A stretch of DNA of 64,000 nt from Annona cherimola (lineage: Eukaryota > Streptophyta > Magnoliopsida > Magnoliales > Annonaceae): the NCBI GenBank assembly GCA_030490835.1, contig CM059975.1, positions 13,087,579 to 13,151,578 on the forward strand, written 5' to 3'. The number at the start of each line of letters is the position of its first letter. Within the stretch, counting starts at the first letter, position 1. Positions 34,401-46,889 of the stretch are shown one piece after another. Both the position numbers and the translations under genes were made by a program. Below the pieces are notes generated by a model. The model saw only the letters and a program-made list of their open reading frames with translations. It did not search any database and was not told the origin of the DNA.

Positions 34401-37400
34401 AACAAGTAACCATTCAAGCTGTCCATTTGGTGGGCCACCTTAATCGTGCTTTGCTTGTTAGAAACTGGAAGAGCTGTGAAAGTGTACAAAAGCTACAATA
34501 CAGCTTGTGGCCAGCTAAGAGAACATGCATTTTTGGTAGCTGGGTCAGATGTTCTGAACAGTTTCGCTTTCACCATTGCTTCTGGCCTAGTCTCCGCTTC
34601 CAGTGCCAGAATGTGGCACTGGGTTTAATTCTTGAAGTGTTGCTTGCTGCGATTATTCTTGTGACGTGGGGTGTGGATGTGATCTTGCATAACAGATACT
34701 GGGGCTAGACATTTGCAAGGACACAATAGTGGGAGATGAGATGCACAGAGGTGTATCAGGCGGCCAAAGGAAGCGTGTCACCACAGGTTTGTCTCCTCAA
34801 ATCATTACGAAGAGAAGAAAAACACTATTTTTCCATTTATCCAGGAGAGAGATAATTTTTAAGCAAAAGGACAAAATCAGAAAATTTTAAATATCATCTT
34901 GGTACTTTATTGAAAAATAAAATCCCCTCTTAAAGATAGTGCCGAAGAAAGAAATAAAATAGAAAATAACGTCGATAAAAATAAAAATAGTGCGCTTTTT
35001 CAACAGAAATTTTTTAAGTAATGAAACGTGAATAATAATGGGAAAATGTTGGGCCATTGAGTCATTCATATGTCAAATCAATTAAAAGAGGGTTTAATGA
35101 GGAGGGTTTTTTTCACTGATTAACTTTTAATTGTTTTTCCATCGAACATGGCATTTTGGACCGAAGTATTAATATTTTTTAGGTGATTTAATTACGGTCC
35201 ATTAAAATTTTATCAATATAACAATTATTTTTAACTAAATAAATAAATTTAAATATATGGTAAGTTACGTGTACTGAAGGTTGCCTGCTGTCTCGTTGCA
35301 TAATGCAGGGGAGATGATCGTCGGCCCCACAAAGACCTTGTTCATGGACGAGATATCGACGGGTCTGGACAGCTCCACAACATTCCAGATTGTGAAATGC
35401 TTGCAGCAGATCGTCCACCTCACTGAGGCAACCATATTCATGTCACTCCTCCAACCAGCACCCGAAACATATGATCTCTTTGATGATATTGTGCTCCTCT
35501 CAGAGGGCCACATTGTCTATCAAGGCCCGAAAGAACACGTCCTCGAATTTTTCGAGAGCTGCGGATTCCGGTGCCCTGAACGGAAAGGCACTGCTGATTT
35601 CCTGCAGGAGGTAATCATATTTCTTCACAACCTAAGTGTGCTCGAGTCATGGGCTTGCCGCTTGGGTCCCAACTGAGGCCCATATCTAGTTATCCATGCA
35701 TTCATTCGCTGAAATCAGCAACTTGAGGATGTTGCTTAAGGCCATTGAAGAAATTTGGTGCTGGTTCTTCTTTTGTGCAGGTTACTTCAAAGAAGGATCA
35801 AGAACAGTACTGGGTAGACAAGAGCAAGCCGTACCGCTACATTCCGGTTTCGGAGTTCAGCGAACGATTCAAGAAATTCCATGTGGGCATGAACTTGGCA
35901 AAGGAACTAGCTTCACCGTATGATAAGAGCAACAGCCATAAAGCAGCGCTAGTATTCAACAAGTACTTGGTGCCAAAGAAGGAACTCCTCAAGGCCAGCT
36001 TCTCCAAGGAATGGCTTCTCATCAAACGGAATTCATTCGTCTATATCTTCAAGACAGTCCAGGTGATGCTCCTGGCTTGGATGACCTATGCACTAAAATC
36101 TAATCATTCGACTGCAAATTTTTGTGTTTGCACGTTCTGCACTGGTGACTGGAATGCTATTCAGTGGTCCGTATTCAAATGTGGCCTAAAATCTTAGTAA
36201 TGTTCTCTTATAGAGCTTTCCATCTTGGAATCATCTGTCTTTCAGATTATCATTATGGCAATAATTACTTCAACCGTCTTCCTGCGTACGGAGATGGATA
36301 CGAAGAATGAAGATGATGGGGGTCTCTATGTTGGAGCACTTCTCTTTAGCATGATAGTAAACATGTTCAATGGCTTTGCCGAGCTCTCTCTGACCATCAC
36401 CAGGCTTCCTGTGTTCTATAAGCAGCGCGACCTAATGTTCCATCCTCCTTGGGTGTTTACACTCCCCAACTTTCTTCTTAAGATCCCAATTTCCATGTTG
36501 GAGGCTGTAGTGTGGTTGCTGACTACGTACTACACCATTGGATTTGCGCCGCACCCCAGCAGGTGAGAAATTCAAACTTCACTCAATTCAGTTATATAGG
36601 CATTACCATGAATAAATGCTAAAGGCTGATAACTGTCATTCAATGCTAAAAAATTGTTAATGATGGTAGCATTTGCAATGCAATGAATGGTGGAATGACA
36701 TTCATCAGTTTGTTGCTTAGAATTAACTCCAATTTGATTTATGGCAGGTTTTTCAAGCAACTTCTTGTAATCTTCTTGATCCAGCAAATGGCATCCGGAC
36801 TTTTTCGGCTCATTGCAGGAGTGTGTAGAACTATGATCATTGCAAACACTGGAGGAGCCCTCATGCTCCTCATTGTGTTTATGCTTGGTGGATTCATCCT
36901 TCCAAAAGGTTTGTGGACTCCTAGGAATTTTGAATTTGTGAATCTTTGTATCCAGTCAAAACATAATGAACGCAATGCTGGCCTTCTAAATACTTAAAAA
37001 TGAAGTGCTAGCTGGAAACGCTCCCCCTGTGTGAAGGATGAGGAATGCCATTACAAAAGTTTTGTCATCACTACTGCGTTAATTTAGGTCAATAATCATA
37101 ATAACACGGCCTTAAACATGTGGGTGCATTGTCTAGGCTGCTTTGGCACTCTTTATATCGTTCTTTGTTCACATGTATCTCTGTCATGTCAACTGGACTT
37201 AAAAGAAGCATGCCAAAATAGGTCAAGTAATGCTACATATACCAGCATCAACCCACTATAATTTACATGCAACGAGTGTAGAAAACAACAGCATCTGTAC
37301 GTTCTGTATGACTTACGGGTGGTCAGAGAGTGGCATTTTAATGTTTTCCACACTGACTATTTTTTTCTTTTTTATAGGTGAAATTCCCAAGTGGTGGATA

Positions 37401-37801
37401 TGGGGTTATTGGATTTCTCCTCTCACATATGGCTTCAATGCGTTAGCTATTAATGAGATGTTTGCTTCCAGGTGGATGACCAAGACGGTATGTCTCATTC
37501 TCCATTGACACTGTTTTGTTTCTTCTTAGGACTTGCCCCATGAAAGAGCACAATTAATTTCTTAAATTCAACTCGGTAGAAATTATGTTAAACTTCATAT
37601 GTGTTTTCTTCATGATACTGTCGTTGATGAATTTGCAATTATCATAGGCATCCGATGGGGTCAGGAAGTTGGGCATTGCAGTACTGGAGAACTATGATGC
37701 CTTCACAAAAAAATACTGGTTCTGGATAGGAACGGCAGCCCTTCTCGGATTCAGTATACTTTTCAATGTTCTCTTCACCCTGGCACTCATGTATCTAAGT
37801 C
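31442..37801 (+). other. exon map of the first transporter, exons 1-13 (NBD1 and TMD1)
   Basis: Exons: 31442-31824, 32519-32728, 33070-33154, 33455-33614, 33891-33967, 34154-34207, 34696-34786, 35309-35610, 35781-36062, 36246-36562, 36748-36908, 37378-37487, 37648-37801. Each boundary was placed at a GT/AG pair that keeps the reading frame and matches the equivalent boundary of the downstream paralogue. The Walker A coding exon is the third. The signature is in the seventh and Walker B in the eighth. The N-terminal cytosolic part is rich in R/S ([11 protein letters not shown], about 16-26), a type of region often phosphorylated in this group. Confidence 0.9.
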
Positions 37802-38249
37802 GTAAGTCCTTCTATCTTGGTTTGCATTTTTCCATTTTAAGAGAACATTAGAGAATTGTGGTTTTATGATTTCCTTATCAACGAATCAATATGATTGTAA
37901 TGAAAATTTCCAGAAGTTTCTCTTAAACATTTGATACACTAAATTTCAAAATGTTTTTCTTTAAATTTTTTAAAATGTTATTTATTTATTTATTTGTTTG
38001 CAGCCATGGGCAAGCCACAAGCTGTTATATCTGAAGACGCTGAGGATGAAATGGAAGGGAAAAAAGAAGAGTCAAATCAAGAAATAAGGATTAAAAGAAG
38101 AGGATCAAGAGCTCGCTCTGGCTCCAAATCCTCATCAGCTTCACATGGAAACAATGACAGTGAGAAAACCTCCAAAACCCTTATTTCTTGAGAAATTTGC
38201 TGATCCGCTACTAGTATTAAGATGTGCTTTACAACTTTCAACTCCAATG

Positions 38250-38284
<35 letters not shown>

Positions 38285-41200
38285 ATACTTGACTCCAATG
38301 CAATATTTAATCCAACAAAAACTGTTGAAAAAAAATGTTACCAATAAAATTTCACATCTATTTTATTTAAATGAATATGAACCTGAAACATATGGATAAC
38401 GATTTACACCATCTTACAGGAGAAATGGCAATTCAGCGCATGAGCAGTCAAACAAATGGAGCGCTTAGTCGAAACAGCGAATCTTCTATTGACCTTGCAA
38501 CGGGCATAGCACCTAAAAGAGGAATGGTTCTTCCATTCACTCCTTTGGCCATGTCATTCGATGAAGTAAACTATTCTGTTGACATGCCTTCAGTAAGTTC
38601 CAGTCTTTTCACCTTTACATTTTCATTTTCATTTACAGAGTTACAAGAATCTACTAATTTTCTTTATCATTTTTACTCCTCAAAGGATGAGTCTCCTTGT
38701 ATAAACCATCCTTGACACACACAAAAAAAAAAAAAACATCTCTTTGATTACAGATCAAATGATGACTACAAATAAAGTTACATGATACATTTTCTTTATC
38801 TTTCTTCATAAATCATATATCAAGGGACTATAATACTCTTTACAGGAAATGAAGCAGCAAGGTGTGGCTGAAGACAGGCTTCAGTTGCTAAGGGGAGTTA
38901 CTGGGGCATTTAGACCTGGTGTTCTAACTGCACTCATGGGAGTAAGTGGTGCTGGGAAGACAACCCTCATGGATGTGCTTGCAGGAAGAAAGACTGGAGG
39001 ATACATTGAAGGAGATATCAGGATCTCAGGATTTCCAAAAAACCAGGAAACCTTTGCAAGGATTTCTGGCTACTGTGAACAAAACGATATCCACTCTCCC
39101 CAAGTAACTGTCAGAGAATCCTTGATCTATTCTGCATTTCTCCGTTTGCCCAAGGAGGTCAATGATGCAGAGAAAATGGTGAGATTATTGTTACCGTCTT
39201 CTTCTTCTTCTTCTTCTTCTTCTTCTTTTTCTTTCCAATGGTGATGTCATGATGTTCAAAATGTGGCCACACACATCCTAAATATTTCAACTAGTAGCCT
39301 TCTGTCAAATCTATGGAAATCCAATTAAATCCATTTTTCTTTACACTTTTTCTGTTTTTGTCTGGATCTGGGACGATAGTGCATGGTATACTTGGAATTC
39401 ATTTTGATTACATTGTTCCGCTGTTAACATTATACCGACTTTATAAAATTAGATGTTGCTAAAAACTAAAGCTTGTGGCAGTTCCTTTCTGACCTTCTAT
39501 GATGCTCTCCACTTCATCTGATTTGCAAGTCCTTCATTATGAATAATGCATAATTACTAAGGTGGAAAAGGACTCCCAGGATAAAAGCAATCGAAATTTC
39601 TTTTTTACAAAAATATTTTACTGGTAAACATGCATCTAAGATCTCCATATTGAAAGCTTCCTATATGCTGCCAAGTTGAAGGATAAACTAAAAACATTCA
39701 CTTTCAGATCTTTGTCGATGAAGTTATGGAACTGGTGGAGCTTGATAATCTCAAGGATGCAATAGTAGGCCTCCCAGGAATTACAGGACTATCAACAGAA
39801 CAAAGGAAAAGGTTGACAATCGCTGTGGAGCTTGTTGCAAACCCTTCTATCATCTTCATGGATGAGCCTACTTCTGGTCTCGATGCAAGGGCAGCAGCTA
39901 TTGTCATGAGAACTGTGAGGAACACAGTTGATACAGGGAGAACTGTTGTTTGCACAATCCATCAGCCAAGCATTGACATCTTTGAAGCTTTTGATGAGGT
40001 ACCCTGATTCCTTCAGTCCGTGTGTGTCCTTTCTTATTTTCGTGCTCATTTTCTTGAAGATTTTTACATCTAACATGTATGAATTCTGTTGAATGTAACA
40101 GTTACTACTGATGAAAAGAGGAGGTCAAGTGATATACTCTGGACCTCTGGGCCGTCATTCTCACAAGATAATTGAATACTTTGAAGTATGAAGAATTTCC
40201 CTTTCCTCAAACCCTTGGCATCCATGCGATGCTAAATTGAAAAGAACAATAACTAATAAAAGCTCAGTAGCAAAACTTAACTTCCATTGGCATGTATGTC
40301 GCAGGAGGTTCCTGGAGTTCCAAAAATCAAGGAGAAATACAACCCAGCAACATGGATGCTTGAAGCAAGCTCAATTGCTACTGAAGTTCGATTAGGAGTT
40401 GATTTTGCTGAGCACTACAAATCCTCATCATTGTATCAGTAAGCAGATATATTCTCATTTTCATGAGTACTGCATCAGCAATCATCTAGAAAAAGAGCCA
40501 ATGCGTGCATCAGTACTCAGCTAAAGTGCATAGAGCTCCCACAAATTATGGGGCCAAGGGTGGGGGTCCACCATGTACATAGCATTCCCCTTGTTTTACA
40601 AAGAGGCTGTTTCCATGATTCCACGAAACTGCAAGGACAGTAACTCTTACTGTTTCTCCAAGGCCTACCCTCATGCATCAGTACTCAACTGCAACATGCA
40701 AATTATCCATCTGCTCCTAATAGATTTTTCCATTTGTCATTTTCATACTAATCCTATTTCTCACAAAGAAATGAAAACAACAGCAATACCCATTATCTTT
40801 ATTGGATTCTAGTAATGTGAATCCTCTGATTATCTCCAGGAGAAACAAAGCACTCATTAAGGAGCTAAGCACCCCTGCTCCAGGAGCCAAAGATCTGTAC
40901 TTTCCTACACAATATTCTCAGCCTACTTTTGGACAGTTCAAATCATGCCTGTGGAAACAGTGGTTGACATATTGGCGAAGCCCTGACTATAACCTCGTCC
41001 GATACTTCTTCACCTTAGTTGCTTCCCTCTTGCTTGGCACAATCTTTTGGAAGGTTGGAACAAAAAGGTAGTCATCTGTTCCTTTGTTGTGCTTCATGAT
41101 ACATATACAGATTCTACTAAATAATTCTGTGCAAGATATGACTTTTATCTGGAACTCATACTTCTAGCAATCTTGCTAAAGCCATGGTTGTCGAATTCGT

Positions 41201-42467
41201 CATGCAGGGAAAATTCTAGTGATCTTACCATTGTCATTGGAGCCATGTATTCAGCTGTCCTCTTCGTTGGCATTAACAACTGCTCAACTGTGCAGCCAAT
41301 TGTTGCAATTGAGAGGACAGTATTTTACAGAGAAAGAGCAGCAGGGATGTATTCGGCCTTACCATATGGTATTGCTCAGGTAAGATGAGCATCTTTCTAA
41401 TATTAAATATTGCACTCTATTTATACATATATTATTGACTGCATATAGAATGCTGAAGATAGGCATTGATTTCAATGAACGTAGTGAAAAATATTGCACT
41501 CTATTCGTACATATATCATTGACTGCATATAGAATGATGATGATAGACATTGATTTCAATGAACATAGCAAGTTGTTAGTTGTTAAGTAGTGATGGTTTA
41601 CATTAAAAAAAAAAAATAGTGATGGTTATCTCAAGCTGACATAACTTGATCTTTGGTGCAGGTGGTGATGGAGATTCCCTATGTATTTATACAGACCACA
41701 TATTATACCCTTGTTGTCTATGCCATGGTGAGCTTCCAGTGGGCAGCTGCAAAGTTTTTCTGGTTTTTCTTCATCACCTTCTTCACATTCCTCTACTTCA
41801 CTTACTATGGAATGATGACTGTGTCCATCACACCAAACCACCAAGTTGCTGCCATCTTTGCTGCAGCATTCTATGGTGTCTTCAATCTGTTCTCTGGATT
41901 CTTCATTCCCAGACCTGTAAGTACCCACTACTAGTACCCAATGTTTTGCTTGCATAAACTATTTCATGTTCAAATTCATGATTTTTGAGTTGTACCCTGG
42001 AAAAATATATGGTCACAATTTAAGTCATAAAAGAAGATTTGTGACAAAAGTGAGTAAATCAGCTTTGTTTGATCAGCTACTTGGGTTGGTCATGCCATTT
42101 TGTGAAAATTTGAGCGGGTTCATAATAAATGGCAACTGAAACAGGAATTTTCCTCCATCTGTGTGACTAATTCCTTTCCTTATTGACAAAATTGCAGAAA
42201 ATCCCAAAGTGGTGGATTTGGTATTATTGGATATGCCCTGTTGCATGGACAGTGTATGGGTTGATTGTGACACAGTATGGAGATGTTGAAGATATGATCA
42301 TGGTACCTGGTGCTTCTAACCAGACAATCAAATTTTATGTTGAAGATCACTTTGGTTACAAGAGGGATTTCATTGGACCTGTTGCTGCTGTCCTAGTTGG
42401 ATTTACAGTGTTCTTTGCATTCATGTTTGCTTACTGCATCAAGGTCTTGAATTTCCAAAATAGGTAG
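31442..42467 (+). CDS. ABCG36-like: full-size PDR-type ABC transporter (ABCG36/PDR8-like)
   Basis: The gene has 23 coding exons joined by GT-AG introns with consistent phase, giving 4482 nt and 1493 residues, the usual length for a plant PDR. Order is NBD1-TMD1-NBD2-TMD2. NBD1 has Walker [10 protein letters not shown] (about 204-212), signature VSGGQRKR and Walker B LFMDE (364-368). NBD2 has Walker [10 protein letters not shown] (937-945), signature LSTEQ (1044-1048) and Walker B FMDE (1066-1069), followed by TIHQPS. NBD1 has the family's Q (SLLQPAPE) in place of the switch histidine. TMD1 spans about 549-780 and TMD2 about 1200-1485, with the PDR motif [18 protein letters not shown] near the C-terminus. 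No stop or frameshift was seen. Family members are plasma-membrane exporters; Arabidopsis ABCG36/PEN3 acts in pathogen defence and export of indolic and other compounds. Overall wording along the chain matches that group most closely. The substrate here is unknown. Confidence 0.95.
38256..38281. repeat. (AT)n microsatellite in intron 14
   Basis: A perfect alternating TA run within the intron between exons 14 and 15 of the first transporter. Confidence 0.8.
39202..39229. repeat. (CTT)n microsatellite in intron 16
   Basis: Consecutive CTT trinucleotides about 23 bases after the exon 16 donor. The run reads open as serine codons in one frame, which is not coding. Confidence 0.75.
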
Positions 42468-42800
42468 ATGTGAGGAAGTTAAGACAATCCTCTTCCTAAC
42501 ACATCTTAGGCTTCTTAGCTTTTCTTCTTAGAAAAATTGTAGATAAAAAGTATATCAATTCATGAAGCAGTCAAAATAGGATAACTACAGGTGCTGATTT
42601 TGGCTTAACGTTGTAGTTTAGGTGTTCATGGAAAGAAAAATATGGGCTTTTGTAAGTTTGTTTTTCACTTACTTTATGTAATGATGAAAAAGAGGGGTTT
42701 GTATGTAAACAAGTACTTGTACAAGTTGGAATGAGAAAGGTTCTTGACATGTTTTTACCAAGTTTTCATGTTGAAAGTTCATGTATTGAAATAATCAGAA
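42468..42800 (+). other. probable 3' untranslated region of the first transporter
   Basis: Non-coding sequence after the TAG stop, T- and A-rich with GT-rich stretches (about 42650-42760) typical of plant 3' ends. No canonical AATAAA was found, so the end is a guess. Confidence 0.3.
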
Positions 42801-43317
42801 GCAAAAAGTCTATTATGAAAATGGAACATATATCCCTGTGCACCCCATGTTTGATATGATTGAGTTTTAGATTTTAAATTTAATCCTAAAGGAGAATTCT
42901 ATATTCCTACTTGAGCCTGTCCTTGCTAATCTATTTGAGCTGTAAGGGTTTGTTTAAGGTTGTCCTTGTTAAGCTATTTAAAGCTTTAGTATGTGGCCAT
43001 GGGCTACCTAGATATTTCTGGAGACTTGTCTAGTTGAACATCGATGAACACTCAAATTTTGATGGAACTCAACAACCTACCTTATTTTGATCAAGACAAT
43101 CAGATATATTTGGAAAAAGACTCGTGAAGAGTTACATTTATGTTGACACAGCATGAGATAGGATCTGAAATGATCATTTGCATAAAAAATAACACTATCA
43201 TAAAAGCAAATATTTTATATATTTCATTGATTTTCTATTATTATTTTATCTCTTGTTGAGTTTATTCTCTTTTGAGTTATCAAATTCGCCTACCAAAAAA
43301 TGCCCAATTTTTCAACT
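42801..43317. other. spacer downstream of the first transporter
   Basis: No gene or bounded repeat recognised. Confidence 0.35.
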
Positions 43318-43609
43318 AGGGGGTGTTTTTTTTACCCTAAAAACTTTTCAAACTAAAATTTTTCAATCTAAAACTTCTCACTCTTTACAATTACTATATT
43401 TTTTTAATTATTTTTTCAATTCTTCTTATATTATTATCCTACTTTTCAACCATTTTTATACAACTATCCATACATTTAACCAATTTATTTTAATTTTATT
43501 CTCTTTATTACTTATTATTACTCCTATCTAATCACATAATTTCTTCCATTTCAAAAATTTTTACATAAAAAATTTCTCATCAAAAATTTTATTACTTTCC
43601 AAATACAAC
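43318..43609. mobile_element. Tourist-like MITE
   Basis: The left end GGGGTGTTTTTTTTACCC and the right end 'tccaaatacaac' frame the family body in reverse orientation ('atacaactatccatacattt', 'attttattctctttattac'). CTA precedes and TTA follows. Confidence 0.5.
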
Positions 43610-43839
43610 TTAGAGCCAAAAGAGTGGAACCTCATCCATGAAAATAGCCCTTCTTCGTGCTATGATTTTTTGAATGATTCGTCAACCCTTCTTCCCCTAT
43701 TGATTTCCAGCCATCGGCTACGACGTATGCTTCCCACACCCACATTTGTTGGCAACCTTTCTGGCAAACTTTTTCTCCCCTTTTCCTCAAATATCGATTG
43801 GGATTATATTTTAGATGGATAATATGCTTTAATTCAGGT

Positions 43840-45235
43840 TTTTTTTTTTATAGCAAAAATGACATGAGATTCCACCCCCTCCTAAAAGCACATAGTTAGG
43901 AAGGATGAATAGAATCTTCGCTCTAATATTAAAATCCAAAAGATCCTTACACATTGCGTTGGAGATGTAAGTTGGAGACATGCAACCAAGAATATGTGGA
44001 TAAACCCCTAACCATTGCATACTCCACTAGGGTGTGGGCAACACAGTTACTTGTTCTTAATACATGAGAAAACTCACACGCAGAAAACTACCTAAAAATA
44101 TTCTAAATCTCATCGATAACATGACCCACATTTGATCTAATTTGGCTATGATTAGACAGAAATTGGAATAAAATTAGAGAGTCAGTTTCAAATACCACAT
44201 TTGTGTAAGGGAGCTCCTTAACCCATTTTAAAGCCAGCAACATTCCTTGAGCTTCCATGCATAAGGAATGGGCTCTACCCAACGAGGACCAGCATTTTGC
44301 GGATAACACTTGTTGCCCACATCAACATTTACTTGGCCACATTTTGGAGGACCCCACCTTACAATCATTTGCTGCTCCATACCACTTCCTTTCCTACGCA
44401 TATTATATAAAATGGCCTCACATTTGTTTGGTAATATGGAATAATTTGGCAACTTCCGGTTTGGAATTGACAATTCCTAAAGTGCCAAACCAGCCAACAT
44501 GTGGTGAGAAACTTCCTGAAGAGTTTTCCATCCTGTTGTCGGTACAACTGCAAAACAATATCCTTTAACTGTCCACCATTTCTCAGTTGTAATCAATGTA
44601 GCAGATCAGGAGCAGAAGCCTCTTTTGATTGTGGATAGTTGCAGAAAACATGCCCAGCATCCTCCACATCACTTCTACATAAAGAGCACAAAGGATCAAT
44701 CAGCATGCCTCTCTCGATGAGATTACTTCTTGAAGACAATGCATTCCTTAACATCCTCCCTGCGAAGATTCTGATTTTCATAGGCAGCTTCAGTTTCCAA
44801 ACGATTTTTAAGGCCTCCATTGCAGGAAGATTGCTCATTCTATTGATTTCTTCCCATTGAGCACATATGTATCCAGACTTCATCCTATAAATCCCATCTA
44901 GTTCATCAAGCCAATAGATGTTGTCATTTTCTTCAGCTGATGGGAGGGGCACACGTTTGACAATCTCCCGTCGAGTTTCTCCCACTATTTTCTTGATAGG
45001 TTCTTTCCCGCACTGGTTGAGTTAATCAATGACATCCTCCACTTTTGCATCGCTAGAAATCCCATAAGGTAGTGGACCAGTTACAACAACCTGATAAGGT
45101 GGCCATCTATCCTTAAGAAATTTTATGTTTTTACCATTTCCAATTCCCCAACAGCAGCTTCCCTTTAAGAAATTTCTTGCTTCCAAGATGCCTCATCCAA
45201 AGCATGAAACTTCGGCAATGTGCTGTCATCGTCAT
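43840..45235 (-). pseudogene. 5'-truncated LINE: RT C-terminus, zinc-binding and RNase H remnants
   Basis: Read on the minus strand from about 45180: 'NIKFLKDRWPP', then 'REIVKRVPLPSAEENDNIYW' and 'GIYRMKSGY'. Next comes the RT-associated zinc-binding module, 'WKLKLPMKIRIFAGRMLRNA' with 'CSLCRSDVEDAGHVFCNYP' (44985-44593). After stops come RNase H pieces, 'GQVNVDVGN' and 'MEAQGMLLALKWV' with 'FETDSLILFQFL' (44450-44103). A run of T on the plus strand at 43839-43850 is the expected poly(A) tail. The upstream endonuclease and RT core are missing. Several frame changes and stops make it inactive. Confidence 0.75.
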
Positions 45236-45476
45236 GTGATGTGATCAGTGATTTGATTAAAAAAAAAGGCAATTTCCAAATGCCCTCTTAAGTCTTTTTT
45301 ATTTTGCAATTTACGGCATCACTATAATTTTCCAAATTAAAACCTTTGTTGAAATTTATTTGCAAAAAAACTTGTTAACCTGTGAAATCTTTGACTGAAC
45401 GATTTTGACAACAATTGTGGCATACTTAAGATACAATCAGAACCATAAATTGGAGGATGGATATTACTGAAACTTA

Positions 45477-45750
45477 GGGCACGTTTGGTATTTAGTAAAT
45501 GCAGTGTGGGACGATAGATGATAGGAATGCAGATTTCAAGAACAGTCATTCATCAAATAATAACTATATTTTTCAATTTTTATCCCTGTATTCTAATCAT
45601 TTTACTTATCAACTACCCTCCATCAAATCTATTTATTCTAATTTTACTCTTATCATTTCTTATTAATAACATAATTTCCAAAAATATTCTTTTACTACCA
45701 CCACATCTCACAATTTTTTCTCATTCTACATTCCCAAATATCACGTTACT
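45477..45750. mobile_element. Tourist-like MITE
   Basis: GGGCACGTTTGG follows TTA at 45474-45476. The right end reads 'cccaaatatcacgttac' and is followed by a TTTAA. The body is in the reverse orientation of 53411-53690. Confidence 0.5.
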
Positions 45751-45879
45751 TTAAGCAATCATATTAACAACTAGTGGTTACAAGTGACTGTTGTGCTGCG
45801 ACGTCGCTGCTGATGGTCGTTGAAAATCATCATTGTTGCGGGTCAAGAAACATGACGCTATTAAATATACACAGCTGAT

Positions 45880-46213
45880 TTTATATACTTAGGCGCACTA
45901 AGCTTTGGTGCACCCAGGTGTAAAAATTTATTTTTTAATATTTTTCTTATAATTTTTTTTTATATAACTATTAATTTAAGTATGTTTAACATATGTATCA
46001 AATTTTACTATTTTAGAGATTTATAAATATTTTTTAAAGATTTTTTAATCAAAATACTACTGATTTTAAAAAATCCAAAAAATATGCAAATATAAAAAAA
46101 TGGTAAAACTTGATAAACATATTAAATACACTTAGACTAATAGTTGTATAAAATATTTTTAAAAATATTAAAAATGAATTTTTGCATCTACATACACCAA
46201 ATAACAACCTTTA
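45880..46213. mobile_element. palindromic MITE copy
   Basis: 'aggcgcactaagctttggtg' on the left and 'gcatctacatacaccaaata' on the right bound the shared palindromic body ('actattaatttaagtatgtt' against 'aaatacacttagactaatag'). Confidence 0.6.
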
Positions 46214-46602
46214 GATATAAAGGTTTTTGCATTCATACCTACGAAGTTTGGTTGAATTTGCAAACATGTCAAGATTGTGTAAAATTTTACATTCATACTT
46301 ACAAAGTTTGAAAAAAAATTGTAAATATACCATTCAAGTCTTAAAACAACAAAATACCTTTGTAAACGAATAAAATTATAAAACACAAGAGAACATTTAA
46401 AATACAAAAAAGTTTATTTTTTGAAAAATCCCTATCTATTTAATGTGAGGAATATTTTTAAAAATAAATTTTTATACTTTAAAATACTTTCTTGCATTTT
46501 ATAATTTTATTTTTTTACAAAAGTATTTTTGTCATCTTAAACCCAAAGTGATATATTTGCAATTTCAAAGAAATTTTATGAGTATGGAGGTAAAAACACC
46601 TT
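46214..46602. mobile_element. TIR element with long periodic arms
   Basis: The left arm ('ttgcattcatacctacgaag', 'catacttacaaagtttga') is mirrored at the right ('gatatatttgcaatttcaaa', 'atgagtatggaggtaaaaac'). The style is that of the MULE-type MITEs elsewhere in the window. Confidence 0.45.
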
Positions 46603-46624
46603 AATGATAATAAATATTACTTAA

Positions 46625-46889
46625 GACTGTGTTTGGGAAGTGATAAAAATTTTAGATGAAAAGTTTTTGACGTAAAAATTCTTAAATTTAGTGAAAATGA
46701 TATAAAACAATATGGGTAATAATGAGAAATAAAAATAATAAAGTTAAAATAGAGAGACTAGTTATATGGATGGTTGTATAGAAATGTAGCATAATTGTAT
46801 AAGTAAATGTTAAAATAATTTAAAATTATAATAATTCTAAAAAATAAAAAATTTTAAACTGAAAAATTTCGGTTTGACAAACATGGCGT
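46625..46889. mobile_element. Tourist-like MITE
   Basis: GACTGTGTTTGGGAAG follows TTAA. The right end 'gacaaacatggcg' is roughly complementary. The body has 'gaaaaatttcgg' and 'aaagttaaaatagagagac' words of the family. Confidence 0.5.

Larger units (their letters stand above)
38004..42467 (+). other. exon map of the first transporter, exons 14-23 (linker, NBD2, TMD2)
   Basis: Exons: 38004-38159, 38420-38592, 38846-39178, 39708-39998, 40102-40185, 40305-40438, 40840-41067, 41208-41379, 41662-41916, 42198-42467. Exon 14 encodes a charged K/E- and R/S-rich linker. Exon 15 ends with the '[20 protein letters not shown]' entry to NBD2. Exon 16 ends at ATG|gtgag, followed by a (CTT)n microsatellite in the intron. 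The stop is TAG at 42465-42467. Confidence 0.9.
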
